A stretch of DNA of 64,000 nucleotides from Burkholderia pseudomultivorans (GCF_902499075.1 NZ_CABVPP010000007.1:1-64000), one strand, 5' to 3'. Counted from the stretch's first letter, positions 47,326 through 57,961 are shown. A program made the numbers and translations. The notes: generated by a model not told the origin, from the letters alone.

Positions 47326-48138
47326 ATGACGAGTTCGGTCACGTCGGCGGGCAGCCTGTCGCCTGCGCAAATGGCGCAGGCGGCGCTCGACGACCGGCAG
47401 CTTGCGGGCGCGGCGGCCGCGCCGCCGCAGGATCCGCCGTTGGAGGTGCGTGCGCTCGACCTGCAGGCGATGCAGGCGGCGTTGACGAAGCAGCTGTCGA
47501 TGGCGGGCGAACTGTCGACGAAGCTGAACCGGGTGACTGACGCGCTCGCGTCGAGCATGAGCGAGATTGTCGCGAAGCGCCCCGATCTGGCGGACGCGCA
47601 ATTCGACTTCCACACCGACGACGGCGCCATCCAGGTCGTGTCGAAAACGATGAAGGAAAGCGATCGCGCGTGGATCGAGCAGACGCTGAACGGCAATGCG
47701 AACCTGGTGCTGGCGACGCGCGCGTTTCACGACCAGGCGGTCGACATCGACGCGCAGGGCGCACTGGTGCGCGGCGAGACGCCGTTCAGCGCCGACGATC
47801 GCGCGGCGGCCAGCCAGCGCGCCGACGGGCGCTTCCGCTTCATGGACCTGATCAATGCGGCCGTCGAGCGCAATCACGAGCTGTTGCAAGCGGGCGGCCA
47901 CTACGTTGCGCAGGACGGCACGCCGCTGAAGGTCGAGCAGTCGGCCGGCACCGCACGCGGCACGCTGGCGCTGCTGGATATCGACCGCCAGCTGTCGTCC
48001 GGCACGGCGGTCTTCGTCGACGGTTCAGGGCAAAAGACGTACGGCATGCGGCCGGTGCTGATCGACATGGACTTCGCGGTGCTCGCCGCGCCCGGCTCGC
48101 AGGACGGCAACCGCCTCGGCTTCCACGCGATCGCCTGA
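47326..48138 (+). CDS. Protein of unknown function, 270 residues
   Basis: Preceded by AAAGGAGAGAGGGCC, a strong ribosome site, and 70 bases after the amidohydrolase. No signal peptide, membrane helix or cysteine is present. The N-terminal 60 residues are Ala/Gln-rich and predicted helical (QAMQAALTKQLSMAGELSTK), the C-terminal half is mixed with several charged turns (DIDRQLSSGTAVFVDGSG). I recognise no family. Clean codon use and spacing argue it is a real gene. Confidence 0.7.
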   Translation: MTSSVTSAGSLSPAQMAQAALDDRQLAGAAAAPPQDPPLEVRALDLQAMQAALTKQLSMAGELSTKLNRVTDALASSMSEIVAKRPDLADAQFDFHTDDGAIQVVSKTMKESDRAWIEQTLNGNANLVLATRAFHDQAVDIDAQGALVRGETPFSADDRAAASQRADGRFRFMDLINAAVERNHELLQAGGHYVAQDGTPLKVEQSAGTARGTLALLDIDRQLSSGTAVFVDGSGQKTYGMRPVLIDMDFAVLAAPGSQDGNRLGFHAIA

Positions 48139-48147
48139 TGTCGGCGC

Positions 48148-49191
48148 CTACGCGCCCGGGCGTATCGCCGGCTCGCGCAACGCGTCGCCGAGCGCGGCTT
48201 CGATCAGCGAGACCAGCCCGGTGCGCGTTTCGCGCGACGTCGTGAAGCCCGCGATCGCGATGCGCAGCGCGGGCACGTAGCAGGCCACCGTGCCCCAGAA
48301 CCCGGCGTGCGAATAGCAGGGCCGGCCGGCGATCGTCTGGGCCGCGAGCCCGATACGGTAGCCGTCCGCACCCGCGTGCGGGCCGGGCCTCAACATCTCG
48401 TCCAGCGTCCCGCGTGCGTCGAACACGCGCCCCTCGAACAGCCCGCGCATGAACGCGGCGAGGTCGCGCGCGGTCATCACGAGGCCGCCGCCGCCGTACA
48501 GGTCCATCGTCGGATCGACGTGCGTGACGTCGACGCCGCCGAAGGACTGGTGCGCGCGCGGCGCAACGCCGGCCGGCGGCGCTTCGGCGTCTTCCCACCA
48601 GGTCGACGCGAGCCCGAGCGCGTCGAAGCGCAGCAGGCGCCGCACCGCGTGCGCCAGCGGCCATCCGGTCGCGCGTTCGATCGCGTCGCCGAGCAGCAGG
48701 TAGCCGGTGTCCGAATACCGGAATCGCGTGCCCGGCGCGTCGCTCGGCCGTTCGCGGCCGACGCCGAGACCGACCTGTTCCGCCCGGCTCCAGCGGCGCG
48801 CCGGGTTTGCCAGCACGATCCGCAGATAGTTTTCGTCCGCGTGGTCGGGCAGGCCGGCCGAATGGCTCGCCAGTTGCCGCAGCGTCATCGACGACGGGCG
48901 GTAGCCGGCGTCGGCCAGCAGCGCGACCAGTTCGCGATCGAGCGACGCATCGGCCGGCGCGTCGAGGTCGATGCGGCGCTGCTCGGACAAGCGCATCAGC
49001 GCCGCGGCGACGAAGGTCTTCGTATTGCTCGCGACGCGCAGCGGCGTATCGGCGGTCAACGGCTGCCCCGTCGCGGCGTTCGCGACGCCGTGCGCGGCGC
49101 TCCAGGACGTGGCGAGGCCGTCGCCGGTGGCGAACAGCGCGACCGGGGTGTCGAGGTCCTGCAGCGCAGCGGCGAGTCGTTCGAAGTTCAA
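48148..49191 (-). CDS. Serine hydrolase, class C beta-lactamase fold
   Basis: A 347-residue protein started at TTG 49191, chosen because GGAGGA lies five bases upstream and no ATG fits; the longer frame upstream is non-coding. Active-site motifs are S55-x-x-K58 (VASNTKTF), Y159-S-D (RYSDTGYLL) and a HxG third motif (SHAGFWG). No signal peptide, so it is probably cytoplasmic. Relatives include esterases, D-aminopeptidases and EstB; a resistance role is not indicated. Confidence 0.82.
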   Translation of the reverse strand: MNFERLAAALQDLDTPVALFATGDGLATSWSAAHGVANAATGQPLTADTPLRVASNTKTFVAAALMRLSEQRRIDLDAPADASLDRELVALLADAGYRPSSMTLRQLASHSAGLPDHADENYLRIVLANPARRWSRAEQVGLGVGRERPSDAPGTRFRYSDTGYLLLGDAIERATGWPLAHAVRRLLRFDALGLASTWWEDAEAPPAGVAPRAHQSFGGVDVTHVDPTMDLYGGGGLVMTARDLAAFMRGLFEGRVFDARGTLDEMLRPGPHAGADGYRIGLAAQTIAGRPCYSHAGFWGTVACYVPALRIAIAGFTTSRETRTGLVSLIEAALGDALREPAIRPGA

Positions 49192-49469
49192 CGGTTCCTC
49201 CGGTTGAAGATGGCGTCGGACCGCGGCGCTCCGGATCGACGCATGCGGCGGGCGGCACGCGCCAGCATACCGGCAAATCGCCGACCGGCCGGCATGCGCC
49301 AATGTTGCGCGCCGGCACACCGATATTTGCATCGTTCCCGCTCTGACCCATAATGGCGACCAACATCGGGTCGAAGACCCACGGCGCAACCGGGCCGCGC
49401 CGTCACTGAGAGAACGATTCGGGGAGCGTTGCCGTACCGGCAGCATGTCCTGGATAAGGAAATAACAAA

Positions 49470-52400
49470 ATGGATTTGCTGCGCTTTCTGCTGCTCCTGC
49501 CGATTCGTGCGATCGGTTTTGTCTGGCGTCTGCTCGGCCGCGTGCTGCGGCCGCTGCTCGGCGACGTGTCGTGGACCGCGCCCGCATGGCTCGGCCTCAC
49601 CGCTACGGCCGTGCGCCGCCGCCCGTGGCATGCCGGCGGTGCGGTACTGCTCGCGGCCGCGCTCGCCGCCGCCGGATACTGGTACAAGCATCGTCCGAAA
49701 CCGCCCGAGCCGGCGACCGTCGGCTTCACTGTGAAGGCGCCGGCCGTCACGGCCTACGAGGTCGACGACAGCGGCAAGCCGAAGTTGACCGTGCATCCGC
49801 TCGAAGTCGCGTTCGCGCAGTCGGCCGCGCCGATCGAACTCGTCGGCAAGCCGGCCGGGCAGGGCATCGAGATGACGCCCGCGCTGAAGGGCGCATGGGA
49901 ATGGGCCGACGACAAGACGCTGCGCTTCACGCCGGCGGCCGACTGGCCGGTTGGCGCGCACGTCGAGGTGCGGTTCGCGGTGCGCCAGGCGTTCGCGCCG
50001 CAGGTCACGCTGCAGGACGACCATTTCGCGTTCGACATCCCGGCATTCGCGATGCAGTCGAGCGACAACACGTTCTACCAGAACCCCGACAATCCGGCGG
50101 AAAAGCAGGCGCTGCTGCAACTGAACTTCAACTACCCGGTCGATCCGGCCGAGCTCGAGAAGCGCATCGGCCTCGTGCTGGTCGGCCGCGACGGCAAGAC
50201 CACGACGCCGCTGCGCTACACGGTCAGCTACGACACGATGAAAATGCGCGCGTGGGTCCGCTCGCAGCCGCTCGAGATTCCGCGCGACCCGTTGTCCGCG
50301 CGCCTTGACGTCGACAAGGGCGTGAAGAGCGCGCGCGGCGGCGCCGGCACGCAGGCCGCGCTGCAGGCGGCGGTTGCCGTGCCGGGCCTGTACAGCCTGT
50401 CGATCGGCGACGTATCGCCGACACTCGTCGACAACGAACGCTACGAGCCCGAGCAAGTGCTCGTCGCGGAAACGTCGGACGGCGTGCGCAGCGCCGAGCT
50501 CGCCGCGCGCGCGAAGGCCTGGGTGCTGCCGAAGCGCAAGCCGGGCGTCGACCAGTCCGACGACGATCCTCCGTACGAATGGAACGTCGCCGACATCAGC
50601 GACGCGGTGCTGAAGCAATCGAAGCCGCTGCCGCTCGAAGCGATTCCGACCGAGGACGACTACGCGACGATGCAGAGCTTCAAGTACCACGCGACGCCGG
50701 GCGACCGCGTCTACGTGCGCTTCGACGACGGGCTGAAATCGGCGGGCGGCTACCTGCTCGGCAAGCCGGTGACGCGCGCTTTCACGGTGCCCGACTATCC
50801 GAAGCTGCTGCGCTTCATGGCCGACGGCTCGCTGCTGTCGATGAGCGGCAGCAAGCGGCTGTCGGTCGTGTCGCGCAACCTGCCGGGGATGAAGGTCGAG
50901 ATCGGCCGCGTCGTGCCCGACCAGCTTCAGCATCTGGTCAGCTTCAACAACGGCTCGTACTCGCGTCCCGAGCTGTCGTATTCGTTCAGCGAGGATCACA
51001 TCGTCGAGCGCTTCGTGCAGAAGCGCGCATTCCCGGCCGGCGATCCGGGCAAGGCGCACTACGAGGGCATCGATCTCGGCCAGTACCTGAAGGGCGGCAA
51101 GCGCGGCGTGTTCCTGCTGCACCTGTCGAAGTACGACCCGGCCGCCGAGAAGAAGAAAAGCGACGACGCGCAGGAGGGCGACGCATCCTCCGACGGCGAC
51201 AACAGTCAGGATCAGTCCGACCAGGCCGATTCCGGCGACGCCGGCAGCGACGACGACAGCGCGCTCGGCGACACGCGGCTGATCGTCGTCACCGATCTCG
51301 GGATGCTGGTCAAGCGCGCGCTCGACGGCAGCCAGGACGTGTTCATCCAGTCGATCCGCTCCGGCCGGCCGGTCGCGGGCGCGACCGTGTCGGTGCTCGC
51401 GGTGAACGGGCAGGCGCTGTTCACGCAGACGACGAGCGCCGACGGCGTCGTGCATTTCCCCGCGTTCAAGGGCCTCGACCGCGAGAAGCGCCCGCAGCTC
51501 TATGTCGTGAAGAAGGACGGCGACCTGTCGTTCCTGCCGGTCGGCGGCCGTGACCGCCAGCTCGACTTCTCGCGCTTCGACGTCGACGGCGAGCGCAACG
51601 CGACGGGCCAGGGCCAGCTGTCCGCATACCTGTTCTCGGATCGCGGACTGTACCGGCCCGGCGACCCGTTCCATATCGGGCTGATCGTGCGCGCGGCGAG
51701 CTGGGCGCGCAGCCCGGCCGGCGTACCGCTGCAGGCCGAGATCGTCGATTCGCGCGGCATCACGGTCGAGCGCAAGCCGGTGAGCGTCGATGCGACCGGT
51801 TTCACCGAGCTCGACTATACGACGGCCGAGACGGCGCCGACCGGCACCTGGACGGTCAACCTGTACATCATGAAGAACGGTCAGCCCGGCGACGAGCCGA
51901 TCGGCAGCACGACGGTGCAGGTGAAGGAGTTCCTGCCCGACCGGATGAAGGTCGATGCGAGGCTGTCGCTGCAGGTGCTCGACGGCTGGGTGAAGCCGAA
52001 GGGACTGAAGGGCATCGTCGACGCGCAGAACCTGTTCGGCACGCCGGCCGAGAAGCGGCGCGTCGCTGCGACGCTGACGCTGCGCCCCGTGTGGCCGTCG
52101 TTCCGCAACTGGCAGGGCTACCGCTTCTTCGACGCGCGGCGCGCGAAGGAAGGCTATACGACCACGCTGCAGGACGGCACGACCGACGACAAGGGCCACG
52201 CGGAGTTCGACCTCGATCTCGACAAGTACGCGGACGCGACCTACCAGCTCTACTTCCAGGCGAAGGCATACGAAGCGGAGGGCGGACGCAACGTCGCGGC
52301 GAACGCGCAGACGCTCGTGTCGAACAACGACTGGCTGGTCGGCTACCGGTCGGTCGACGATCTGGGGTACGTGAAGCGCGGCAGCCCGCGCACGGTGCGG

Positions 52401-55400
52401 CTGGTCGCGATCGATCCGAACGCGAAGGCGATCGAGGTAAAGGGCCTGCGCGCGCAGCTCGTCGAGGAGCGCTACGTGTCGGTGCTGACCCGGCAGGATT
52501 CCGGCGTATACAAATACGACTCGCGGCTGAAGGAGGTGCCGGTCGACGACAAGCCGCTGGCGATCCCGGCGGCCGGCGTCGATTTCGCGCTGCGCACCGA
52601 CAAGCCGGGCAGCTACGCGCTCGTGATCCGCGACGCGAACGGCGGCGCGGTGAACCGGATCGGGTATGCGGTGGCGGGCGACGCGAACGTCACGCGCTCG
52701 CTCGACCGCAACGCAGAGTTGCAGGTGAGCCTCGCGAAGCACGACTACAAGCCGGGCGAGCAGGTCGAGATCGCGATCCGTGCGCCGTACGCGGGCAGCG
52801 GCCTGATCACGATCGAGCGCGACAAGGTGTACGCGCACGCGTGGTTCCATGCGGACACGACGAGCTCGATCCAGCACATCACGGTGCCGGCCGGTTTCGA
52901 GGGCAACGGCTACATCAACGTGCAGTACATCCGCGATCCCTCGTCGGACGAGATCTTCATGAGCCCGCTGAGCTACGGCGTCGTGCCGTTCTCGGTGAAC
53001 CTCGACGCGCGCCGCAACGCGCTGACGGTCGATGCGCCGGCGCTCGTGAAGCCGGGCGACACGGTGAATTTCACCGTGCATTCGGCGAAGCCGGCGAAGG
53101 TCGTCGTGTTCGCGGTCGACGAGGGGATCCTGCAGGTCGCGCGCTACAAGCTCGGCGATCCGCTGAAGTTCTTCTTCCGCAAGCGGATGCTCGAAGTCGG
53201 CACGTCGCAGATCCTCGACCTGATCCTGCCGGACTTCGACAAGCTGATGTCGATGGCCGCGCCGGGCGGCGACGCCGACGACGCGATCGGCCGCCAGCTC
53301 AATCCATTCAGGCGCAAGCGCGACAAGCCGGTCGTCTACTGGTCGGGGATCGTCGATGTGAACGGCGACACGCGCGTGAGCTACACGGTGCCCGACTACT
53401 TCAACGGGAAGCTGCGCGTGATGGCGGTGTCGGTGTCGCCGGACCTGGTCGGCACGTTCGAAGGCGCGACCACGGTGCGCGGCGACTTCGTGCTGTCGCC
53501 GAACGTGCCGACCACGCTTGCGCCGGGCGACGAAGCCGACGTCAGCGTCGGCGTCGCGAACAACCTGACCGGCGCGGGCAACCAGCCGGTGCCGGTTGCG
53601 GTCACGCTGAAGACGGGCCCGCAGCTGCAGGTGATCGGCGCGGCGACGCAGAACGTCGCACTCGCGCCGCAGCGCGAGGGCGTCGCGCTGTTCCGCGTGA
53701 GGGCGACCGACACGCTCGGCTCGGGCACGCTGTCGTTCGGCGCGCGCTATGGCGCGAAGGGCGCGCAGCAGAACGTCGACGTGTCGGTGCGACCGGCCGC
53801 CGCGTTCCGCACGCAGCTCGACGTCGGCCGGCTCGATGCGGGCAAGAAGGCGAGCGTGCCGAACCTGCGGCCGATGTACGACGCGTATGCGTCGCGCGAC
53901 GCAAGCCTGTCCACCGCGCCGCTCGTGCTGTCGGAAGGGCTGTCGTCGTATCTCGTCAATTTCGATCACTACTGCAGCGAGCAGATGGTGAGCGCGGTCG
54001 TGCCGCGGTTGTTCGCGTCGAACTGGCTGTCGGTGCGTGCGCTGACGAGCGCGATGCATGCGCCGGAAGCCGGCGCGGATGCGGCCAATGCGAACGCGGT
54101 CGCGCAGTTCTTCGGCGTGTTGCGCAGCCGGCAGAACGCGCAGGGCGGCTTCGGCATGTGGAGCGCGACGCCGGACGCGGATCCGTTCGTGTCCGCCTAC
54201 GCGATGCATGTGCTGATCGACGCGCGCGAGCGCGGCGCGGCCGTGCCGAAGGACATGCTCGACGCCGGCACGCAGTATCTGCAGAAGCTCGCGGCGAACG
54301 ACGCGCTCGGTTCGCTCGACCTGCTGCGCCAGCGTGCGTATGCGGTGTACCTGCTGACGCGTCTGGGCAACGTGACGACCAACAGCCTCGCGACCGTGCA
54401 GAAGCGCCTGCAGGATGCGTATCCCGACGCGTGGAAGAACGATCTCGCGGCCGCGTGGCTGGCCGCATCGTACCGCCTGCTCAAGCAGGACAAGGAGGCC
54501 GCCACGCTGATCGCGGGCCCGCAGGCGCTGCTCGAGCGGCGGCCTCGCGCCGACGACGGCTACGCGACGGGCTACTACCTCGATCCGCTGACGCGCGACG
54601 CAAGCGTGCTGTACCTGCTCGCGAAGCATTTCCCCGAGCGTGCGCGCAGCCTGTCGCCGCGTGCGATGGACAACATCGCCGCGCCGATCGTCGACAACCG
54701 CTTCAACACGCTGTCGTCGGCGATGACGATCCTCGCGCTGGATGCGTACGCGGCGTCGAATGCGGGCCAGCTCGACCGGCTCGCGATCGACGAGATCCGC
54801 GCGGGCGCCGCGACGAAGGACGTGTCGTCGATCCGCGCGAATCTCGTGCGCTCGGGCACGTGGGCGGCCGGCGCATCGCGCGTCGACTTCGTGAACGGCA
54901 GCGCGCTGCCCGCGTGGTGGGTCGCGAGCCAGTCGGGCTACGAGCGCGGCACGTCGAAGCAGGCGATTCGCAACGGCCTCGAGATCGTGCGCGACTACAC
55001 GGACAAGAACGGCAAGCCGCTCGACAAGATCGTGCTCGGCCAGGAGATCGACGTGCATCTGAAGATCCGGGCGACCGGCTCGGCGAGCGTCGGCAACGTC
55101 GCGATCGTCGATCTGCTGCCGGGCGGCTTCGATCCGGTGATCGCGCCGCCGCCCGCGACCGATGCGCAGGACGGCAGCAACGGCGATGGCGGCGACGGCG
55201 GTGCGTCGGCGCCGGCCGCGGATGCGCCGTGGCGCTCGCCGATCGGCGTGGCCGGCTCGACCTGGCAGCCGCAGTTTGCGGACGTGCGCGAGGATCGCGT
55301 GGTGATCTACGGCACCGCGACGAGCGACGTGCGCGAGTTCGTGTACCGGATCAAGGCGAGCAACGCGGGCCGCTTCATCGTGCCGCCCGCCTACGGCGAG

Positions 55401-55472
55401 TCGATGTACGATCGCCGGCTGCAGGCCCAGGCGCCGGGCGGGGCGGCGCTGACGGTGGAGCGCGCGCGATGA
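49470..55472 (+). CDS. Bacterial alpha-2-macroglobulin (YfhM-like)
   Basis: A 2000-residue periplasmic protease trap. It is anchored by an N-terminal membrane segment (about residues 55-70, AGGAVLLAAALAAAGYW) preceded by basic residues. Macroglobulin domains include a bait region (about 560-600, acidic and serine-rich), GLYRPGD, and the thioester motif CSEQ at 1502-1505 (HYCSEQM). A bacterial alpha-2-macroglobulin with intact thioester is expected to trap proteases that breach the outer membrane. Gap of 30 bases to pbpC, the usual partner. Confidence 0.92.
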   Translation: MDLLRFLLLLPIRAIGFVWRLLGRVLRPLLGDVSWTAPAWLGLTATAVRRRPWHAGGAVLLAAALAAAGYWYKHRPKPPEPATVGFTVKAPAVTAYEVDDSGKPKLTVHPLEVAFAQSAAPIELVGKPAGQGIEMTPALKGAWEWADDKTLRFTPAADWPVGAHVEVRFAVRQAFAPQVTLQDDHFAFDIPAFAMQSSDNTFYQNPDNPAEKQALLQLNFNYPVDPAELEKRIGLVLVGRDGKTTTPLRYTVSYDTMKMRAWVRSQPLEIPRDPLSARLDVDKGVKSARGGAGTQAALQAAVAVPGLYSLSIGDVSPTLVDNERYEPEQVLVAETSDGVRSAELAARAKAWVLPKRKPGVDQSDDDPPYEWNVADISDAVLKQSKPLPLEAIPTEDDYATMQSFKYHATPGDRVYVRFDDGLKSAGGYLLGKPVTRAFTVPDYPKLLRFMADGSLLSMSGSKRLSVVSRNLPGMKVEIGRVVPDQLQHLVSFNNGSYSRPELSYSFSEDHIVERFVQKRAFPAGDPGKAHYEGIDLGQYLKGGKRGVFLLHLSKYDPAAEKKKSDDAQEGDASSDGDNSQDQSDQADSGDAGSDDDSALGDTRLIVVTDLGMLVKRALDGSQDVFIQSIRSGRPVAGATVSVLAVNGQALFTQTTSADGVVHFPAFKGLDREKRPQLYVVKKDGDLSFLPVGGRDRQLDFSRFDVDGERNATGQGQLSAYLFSDRGLYRPGDPFHIGLIVRAASWARSPAGVPLQAEIVDSRGITVERKPVSVDATGFTELDYTTAETAPTGTWTVNLYIMKNGQPGDEPIGSTTVQVKEFLPDRMKVDARLSLQVLDGWVKPKGLKGIVDAQNLFGTPAEKRRVAATLTLRPVWPSFRNWQGYRFFDARRAKEGYTTTLQDGTTDDKGHAEFDLDLDKYADATYQLYFQAKAYEAEGGRNVAANAQTLVSNNDWLVGYRSVDDLGYVKRGSPRTVRLVAIDPNAKAIEVKGLRAQLVEERYVSVLTRQDSGVYKYDSRLKEVPVDDKPLAIPAAGVDFALRTDKPGSYALVIRDANGGAVNRIGYAVAGDANVTRSLDRNAELQVSLAKHDYKPGEQVEIAIRAPYAGSGLITIERDKVYAHAWFHADTTSSIQHITVPAGFEGNGYINVQYIRDPSSDEIFMSPLSYGVVPFSVNLDARRNALTVDAPALVKPGDTVNFTVHSAKPAKVVVFAVDEGILQVARYKLGDPLKFFFRKRMLEVGTSQILDLILPDFDKLMSMAAPGGDADDAIGRQLNPFRRKRDKPVVYWSGIVDVNGDTRVSYTVPDYFNGKLRVMAVSVSPDLVGTFEGATTVRGDFVLSPNVPTTLAPGDEADVSVGVANNLTGAGNQPVPVAVTLKTGPQLQVIGAATQNVALAPQREGVALFRVRATDTLGSGTLSFGARYGAKGAQQNVDVSVRPAAAFRTQLDVGRLDAGKKASVPNLRPMYDAYASRDASLSTAPLVLSEGLSSYLVNFDHYCSEQMVSAVVPRLFASNWLSVRALTSAMHAPEAGADAANANAVAQFFGVLRSRQNAQGGFGMWSATPDADPFVSAYAMHVLIDARERGAAVPKDMLDAGTQYLQKLAANDALGSLDLLRQRAYAVYLLTRLGNVTTNSLATVQKRLQDAYPDAWKNDLAAAWLAASYRLLKQDKEAATLIAGPQALLERRPRADDGYATGYYLDPLTRDASVLYLLAKHFPERARSLSPRAMDNIAAPIVDNRFNTLSSAMTILALDAYAASNAGQLDRLAIDEIRAGAATKDVSSIRANLVRSGTWAAGASRVDFVNGSALPAWWVASQSGYERGTSKQAIRNGLEIVRDYTDKNGKPLDKIVLGQEIDVHLKIRATGSASVGNVAIVDLLPGGFDPVIAPPPATDAQDGSNGDGGDGGASAPAADAPWRSPIGVAGSTWQPQFADVREDRVVIYGTATSDVREFVYRIKASNAGRFIVPPAYGESMYDRRLQAQAPGGAALTVERAR

Positions 55473-55502
55473 CGCGGTGCGGGCGCGCGGGAGTGCCGGT
55501 GC

Positions 55503-57923
55503 ATGGCTGACGCATCGGCGTTGCGGCGCGTGCTGCGCGGCGCGGGCCGCTGGCTGCAGCGCTGGCAGAACTGGATCGTCGGCGCACTGCTCGTGTTCGC
55601 GGTGCTGGCCGGATGCCGGCTGTGGCCGCATCCGCCGCTGCGCGACTGGAAGCCATCGTCGACCGCGGTGGTCGCCGCGGATGGCCGTTTGCTGCGGCTC
55701 ACTCTCGCGAAGGACGAGCGCTACCGGCTGTGGGTGCCGCTCGACCGGATGTCGCCGCAGCTGGTCGACGCGGTGATGCTGCACGAGGACCGCTGGTTCC
55801 GCTGGCATCCGGGCTTCAATCCGTACGGGCTCGCGCGCGGCGCATGGGTCACGTACGTGCGCGGCGGCAACCCGCAGGGCGGCTCGACGCTGACGATGCA
55901 GCTCGCGCGTTCGCTCTGGCGGATCAACACGCGCACGCCGCTCGGCAAGCTCGAACAGGTCGCGCGCGCGATCCAGCTCGAACTCTTCTACTCGAAGCGG
56001 CAGATCCTCGAAGCCTATCTGAACGATGCGCCGTACGGCCGCAACGTCGAAGGCGCGGGCACCGCGAGCGTCGTCTATTTCGACAAGATGCCCGACGCGC
56101 TGACGCTGCCCGAGGCGCTCGCGCTCGCGGTGATTCCGCAGGACCCGGCGCGGCGCGTGCGCGGCGGGCAGGAGGCGATCAACCGCGCGCTCGCCCTGTC
56201 GCGCAACCGGCTTTACGCGCGCTGGTTGCGCGTGCATCCGCGCGATGCGTCGCTGCGGCCGCTGTTCGCGTTGCCGCTCGCGATGCGCCCGCTGTCGGCG
56301 CTGCCGTTCGAGGCGCCGCATGCGGTCGACCAGGCGCTCGCCGCGCGGCGAGCATGGCGCATGCGCTCGGGCGAGGCGGGCGATGCAGGCGACGGCGACG
56401 ACGCGAATGCCACGTTCGCAACGACGCTTGACCTCGACCTGCAGCACCTGCTCGAACGGCAGATCGCGCGCTACGTCGCGCGCAACGACACGCGCGGCGT
56501 GCGCAACGCGGCGGCGCTGCTCGTCGATACGCGCGACATGGGCGTGAAGGCGCTGGTCGGGTCCGCGAACTTCTTCGACCGGTCGATCGACGGGCAGGTG
56601 AACGGCACGCTCGCCCGGCGCTCGCCGGGCTCGACGCTGAAGCCGTTCATCTATGCGCTGGGTTTCGACCAGGGCGTGCTGCATCCGCAAACCGTGCTGC
56701 GCGACGTGCCGACCGCGTTCGGCCCGTATGCGCCGGAGAACTTCGACGGCCATTTCCTCGGGCCGATCACCGCGACCGACGCGCTGAACCGCAGCCGCAA
56801 CGTGCCGGCCGTGTGGGTCGCGTCGCAGCTCAAGTCGCCCGATCTGTACCGGTTCCTGCAGGAAGCCGGCGTGCGCCGGCTCGCGAGCGCGCAGCACTAC
56901 GGGCTCGCGCTCGTGCTCGGCGGTGGCGAGGTCACGATGCAGGATCTCGCGGGCCTCTACGCGATGCTCGCGAATCGCGGCGTGTTCCGGCCGCTGCGGC
57001 TGCGCGACGACGAGCCGGTCGCGCCGGGCCGCCGGCTGCTGAGCGCGGAGGCGAGCTACATGACGATGGACATGCTGCGCCAGCACCTGCGCCCCGACGA
57101 GACCAGCGGCGCGCAGCCGTCGGGCGTGCCCGTCTACTGGAAGACCGGCACGTCATGGTCGTTCCGCGATGCATGGACGGCCGGCGTGGTCGGCCCGTAC
57201 GTGCTCGTCGTGTGGGTCGGCAACTTCGACAATTCGAGCAACACGGCCTTCGTCGGCGTCGATGCGGCCGCACCGCTGTTCTTCCAGGTGATCGACGCGC
57301 TGAACGCCGAGCGCACGCTGGTCGAGCCGCCGCGCCCGGTGCCGGCCAACCTGAAGCGCGTGCGGATCTGCCTGGCGAGCGGCGATCTGCCGAACCAGTG
57401 GTGTCCGCAGCAGGGCTGGACCTGGTTCATTCCCGGCACGTCGCCGATCCGTGTGAGCACCGTGCACCGGCCGGTCGTGATCGACGACGCGACCGGCAAC
57501 GCCGCGTGTCCGCCGTACGACGGCAAGCGCACGCATACCGAGGTCTTCGAGTTCTGGCCGTCGGATCTGCAGCAGGTGTTCGTACAGGCCGGCATCCCGC
57601 GCCGGCGTCCGCCGCAGAATCCGGACTGCCGCGACGCGGGGCAGGTCGACGGCGATCCGCCGCGCATCACGTCGCCGCTGCGCGGCAGCACCTATGCGAT
57701 GCGCGTGAAAAGCGCGGACGATACGCGCATCGCGTTCAATGCGACGGCCGACGCGAGCGCGCACACGCTGTACTGGTTCGTCAACGATGCGTATGTGGGT
57801 CGCAGCGCGCCGGGCGAAGCGCTGTTCTGGCAGCCGCACACGGCCGGCGGCTATACGGTGCGGGTGGTCGACGACCACGGCCGCAGCGACCAGCGGCCGC
57901 TGGCGGTCGGCCTCGAACAGTGA
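55503..57923 (+). CDS. pbpC: Penicillin-binding protein 1C
   Basis: An 806-residue bifunctional peptidoglycan synthase with an N-terminal membrane helix (about 24-40). The GT51 domain shows HEDRWFRWHPG (E95/D96 region) and GGSTLTMQLARSLWR. The transpeptidase has S377-x2-K380 (GSTLKPF), SRN (NRSRNVPA) and K547-TG. A BiPBP C-terminal domain follows (about 720-800). Co-transcribed with alpha-2-macroglobulin, so wall repair and protease defence are linked. Confidence 0.95.
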   Translation: MADASALRRVLRGAGRWLQRWQNWIVGALLVFAVLAGCRLWPHPPLRDWKPSSTAVVAADGRLLRLTLAKDERYRLWVPLDRMSPQLVDAVMLHEDRWFRWHPGFNPYGLARGAWVTYVRGGNPQGGSTLTMQLARSLWRINTRTPLGKLEQVARAIQLELFYSKRQILEAYLNDAPYGRNVEGAGTASVVYFDKMPDALTLPEALALAVIPQDPARRVRGGQEAINRALALSRNRLYARWLRVHPRDASLRPLFALPLAMRPLSALPFEAPHAVDQALAARRAWRMRSGEAGDAGDGDDANATFATTLDLDLQHLLERQIARYVARNDTRGVRNAAALLVDTRDMGVKALVGSANFFDRSIDGQVNGTLARRSPGSTLKPFIYALGFDQGVLHPQTVLRDVPTAFGPYAPENFDGHFLGPITATDALNRSRNVPAVWVASQLKSPDLYRFLQEAGVRRLASAQHYGLALVLGGGEVTMQDLAGLYAMLANRGVFRPLRLRDDEPVAPGRRLLSAEASYMTMDMLRQHLRPDETSGAQPSGVPVYWKTGTSWSFRDAWTAGVVGPYVLVVWVGNFDNSSNTAFVGVDAAAPLFFQVIDALNAERTLVEPPRPVPANLKRVRICLASGDLPNQWCPQQGWTWFIPGTSPIRVSTVHRPVVIDDATGNAACPPYDGKRTHTEVFEFWPSDLQQVFVQAGIPRRRPPQNPDCRDAGQVDGDPPRITSPLRGSTYAMRVKSADDTRIAFNATADASAHTLYWFVNDAYVGRSAPGEALFWQPHTAGGYTVRVVDDHGRSDQRPLAVGLEQ

Positions 57924-57961
57924 GGACGCCGCGGCGAGCCGTGGCGCCCGGCCCGCACAGG

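Noticed and set aside
48148-49191. Beta-lactamase resistance gene
   Set aside because: The SxxK/YSD/HxG motifs show the fold, but there is no signal peptide and no ampR-like regulator; a general esterase or peptidase is more likely.
49188-57086. A 2632-codon open frame on the minus strand
   Set aside because: It is the antisense shadow of the alpha-2-macroglobulin and pbpC genes. Composition is Arg/Ala/His-rich without domains; high GC content removes stop codons in this frame.
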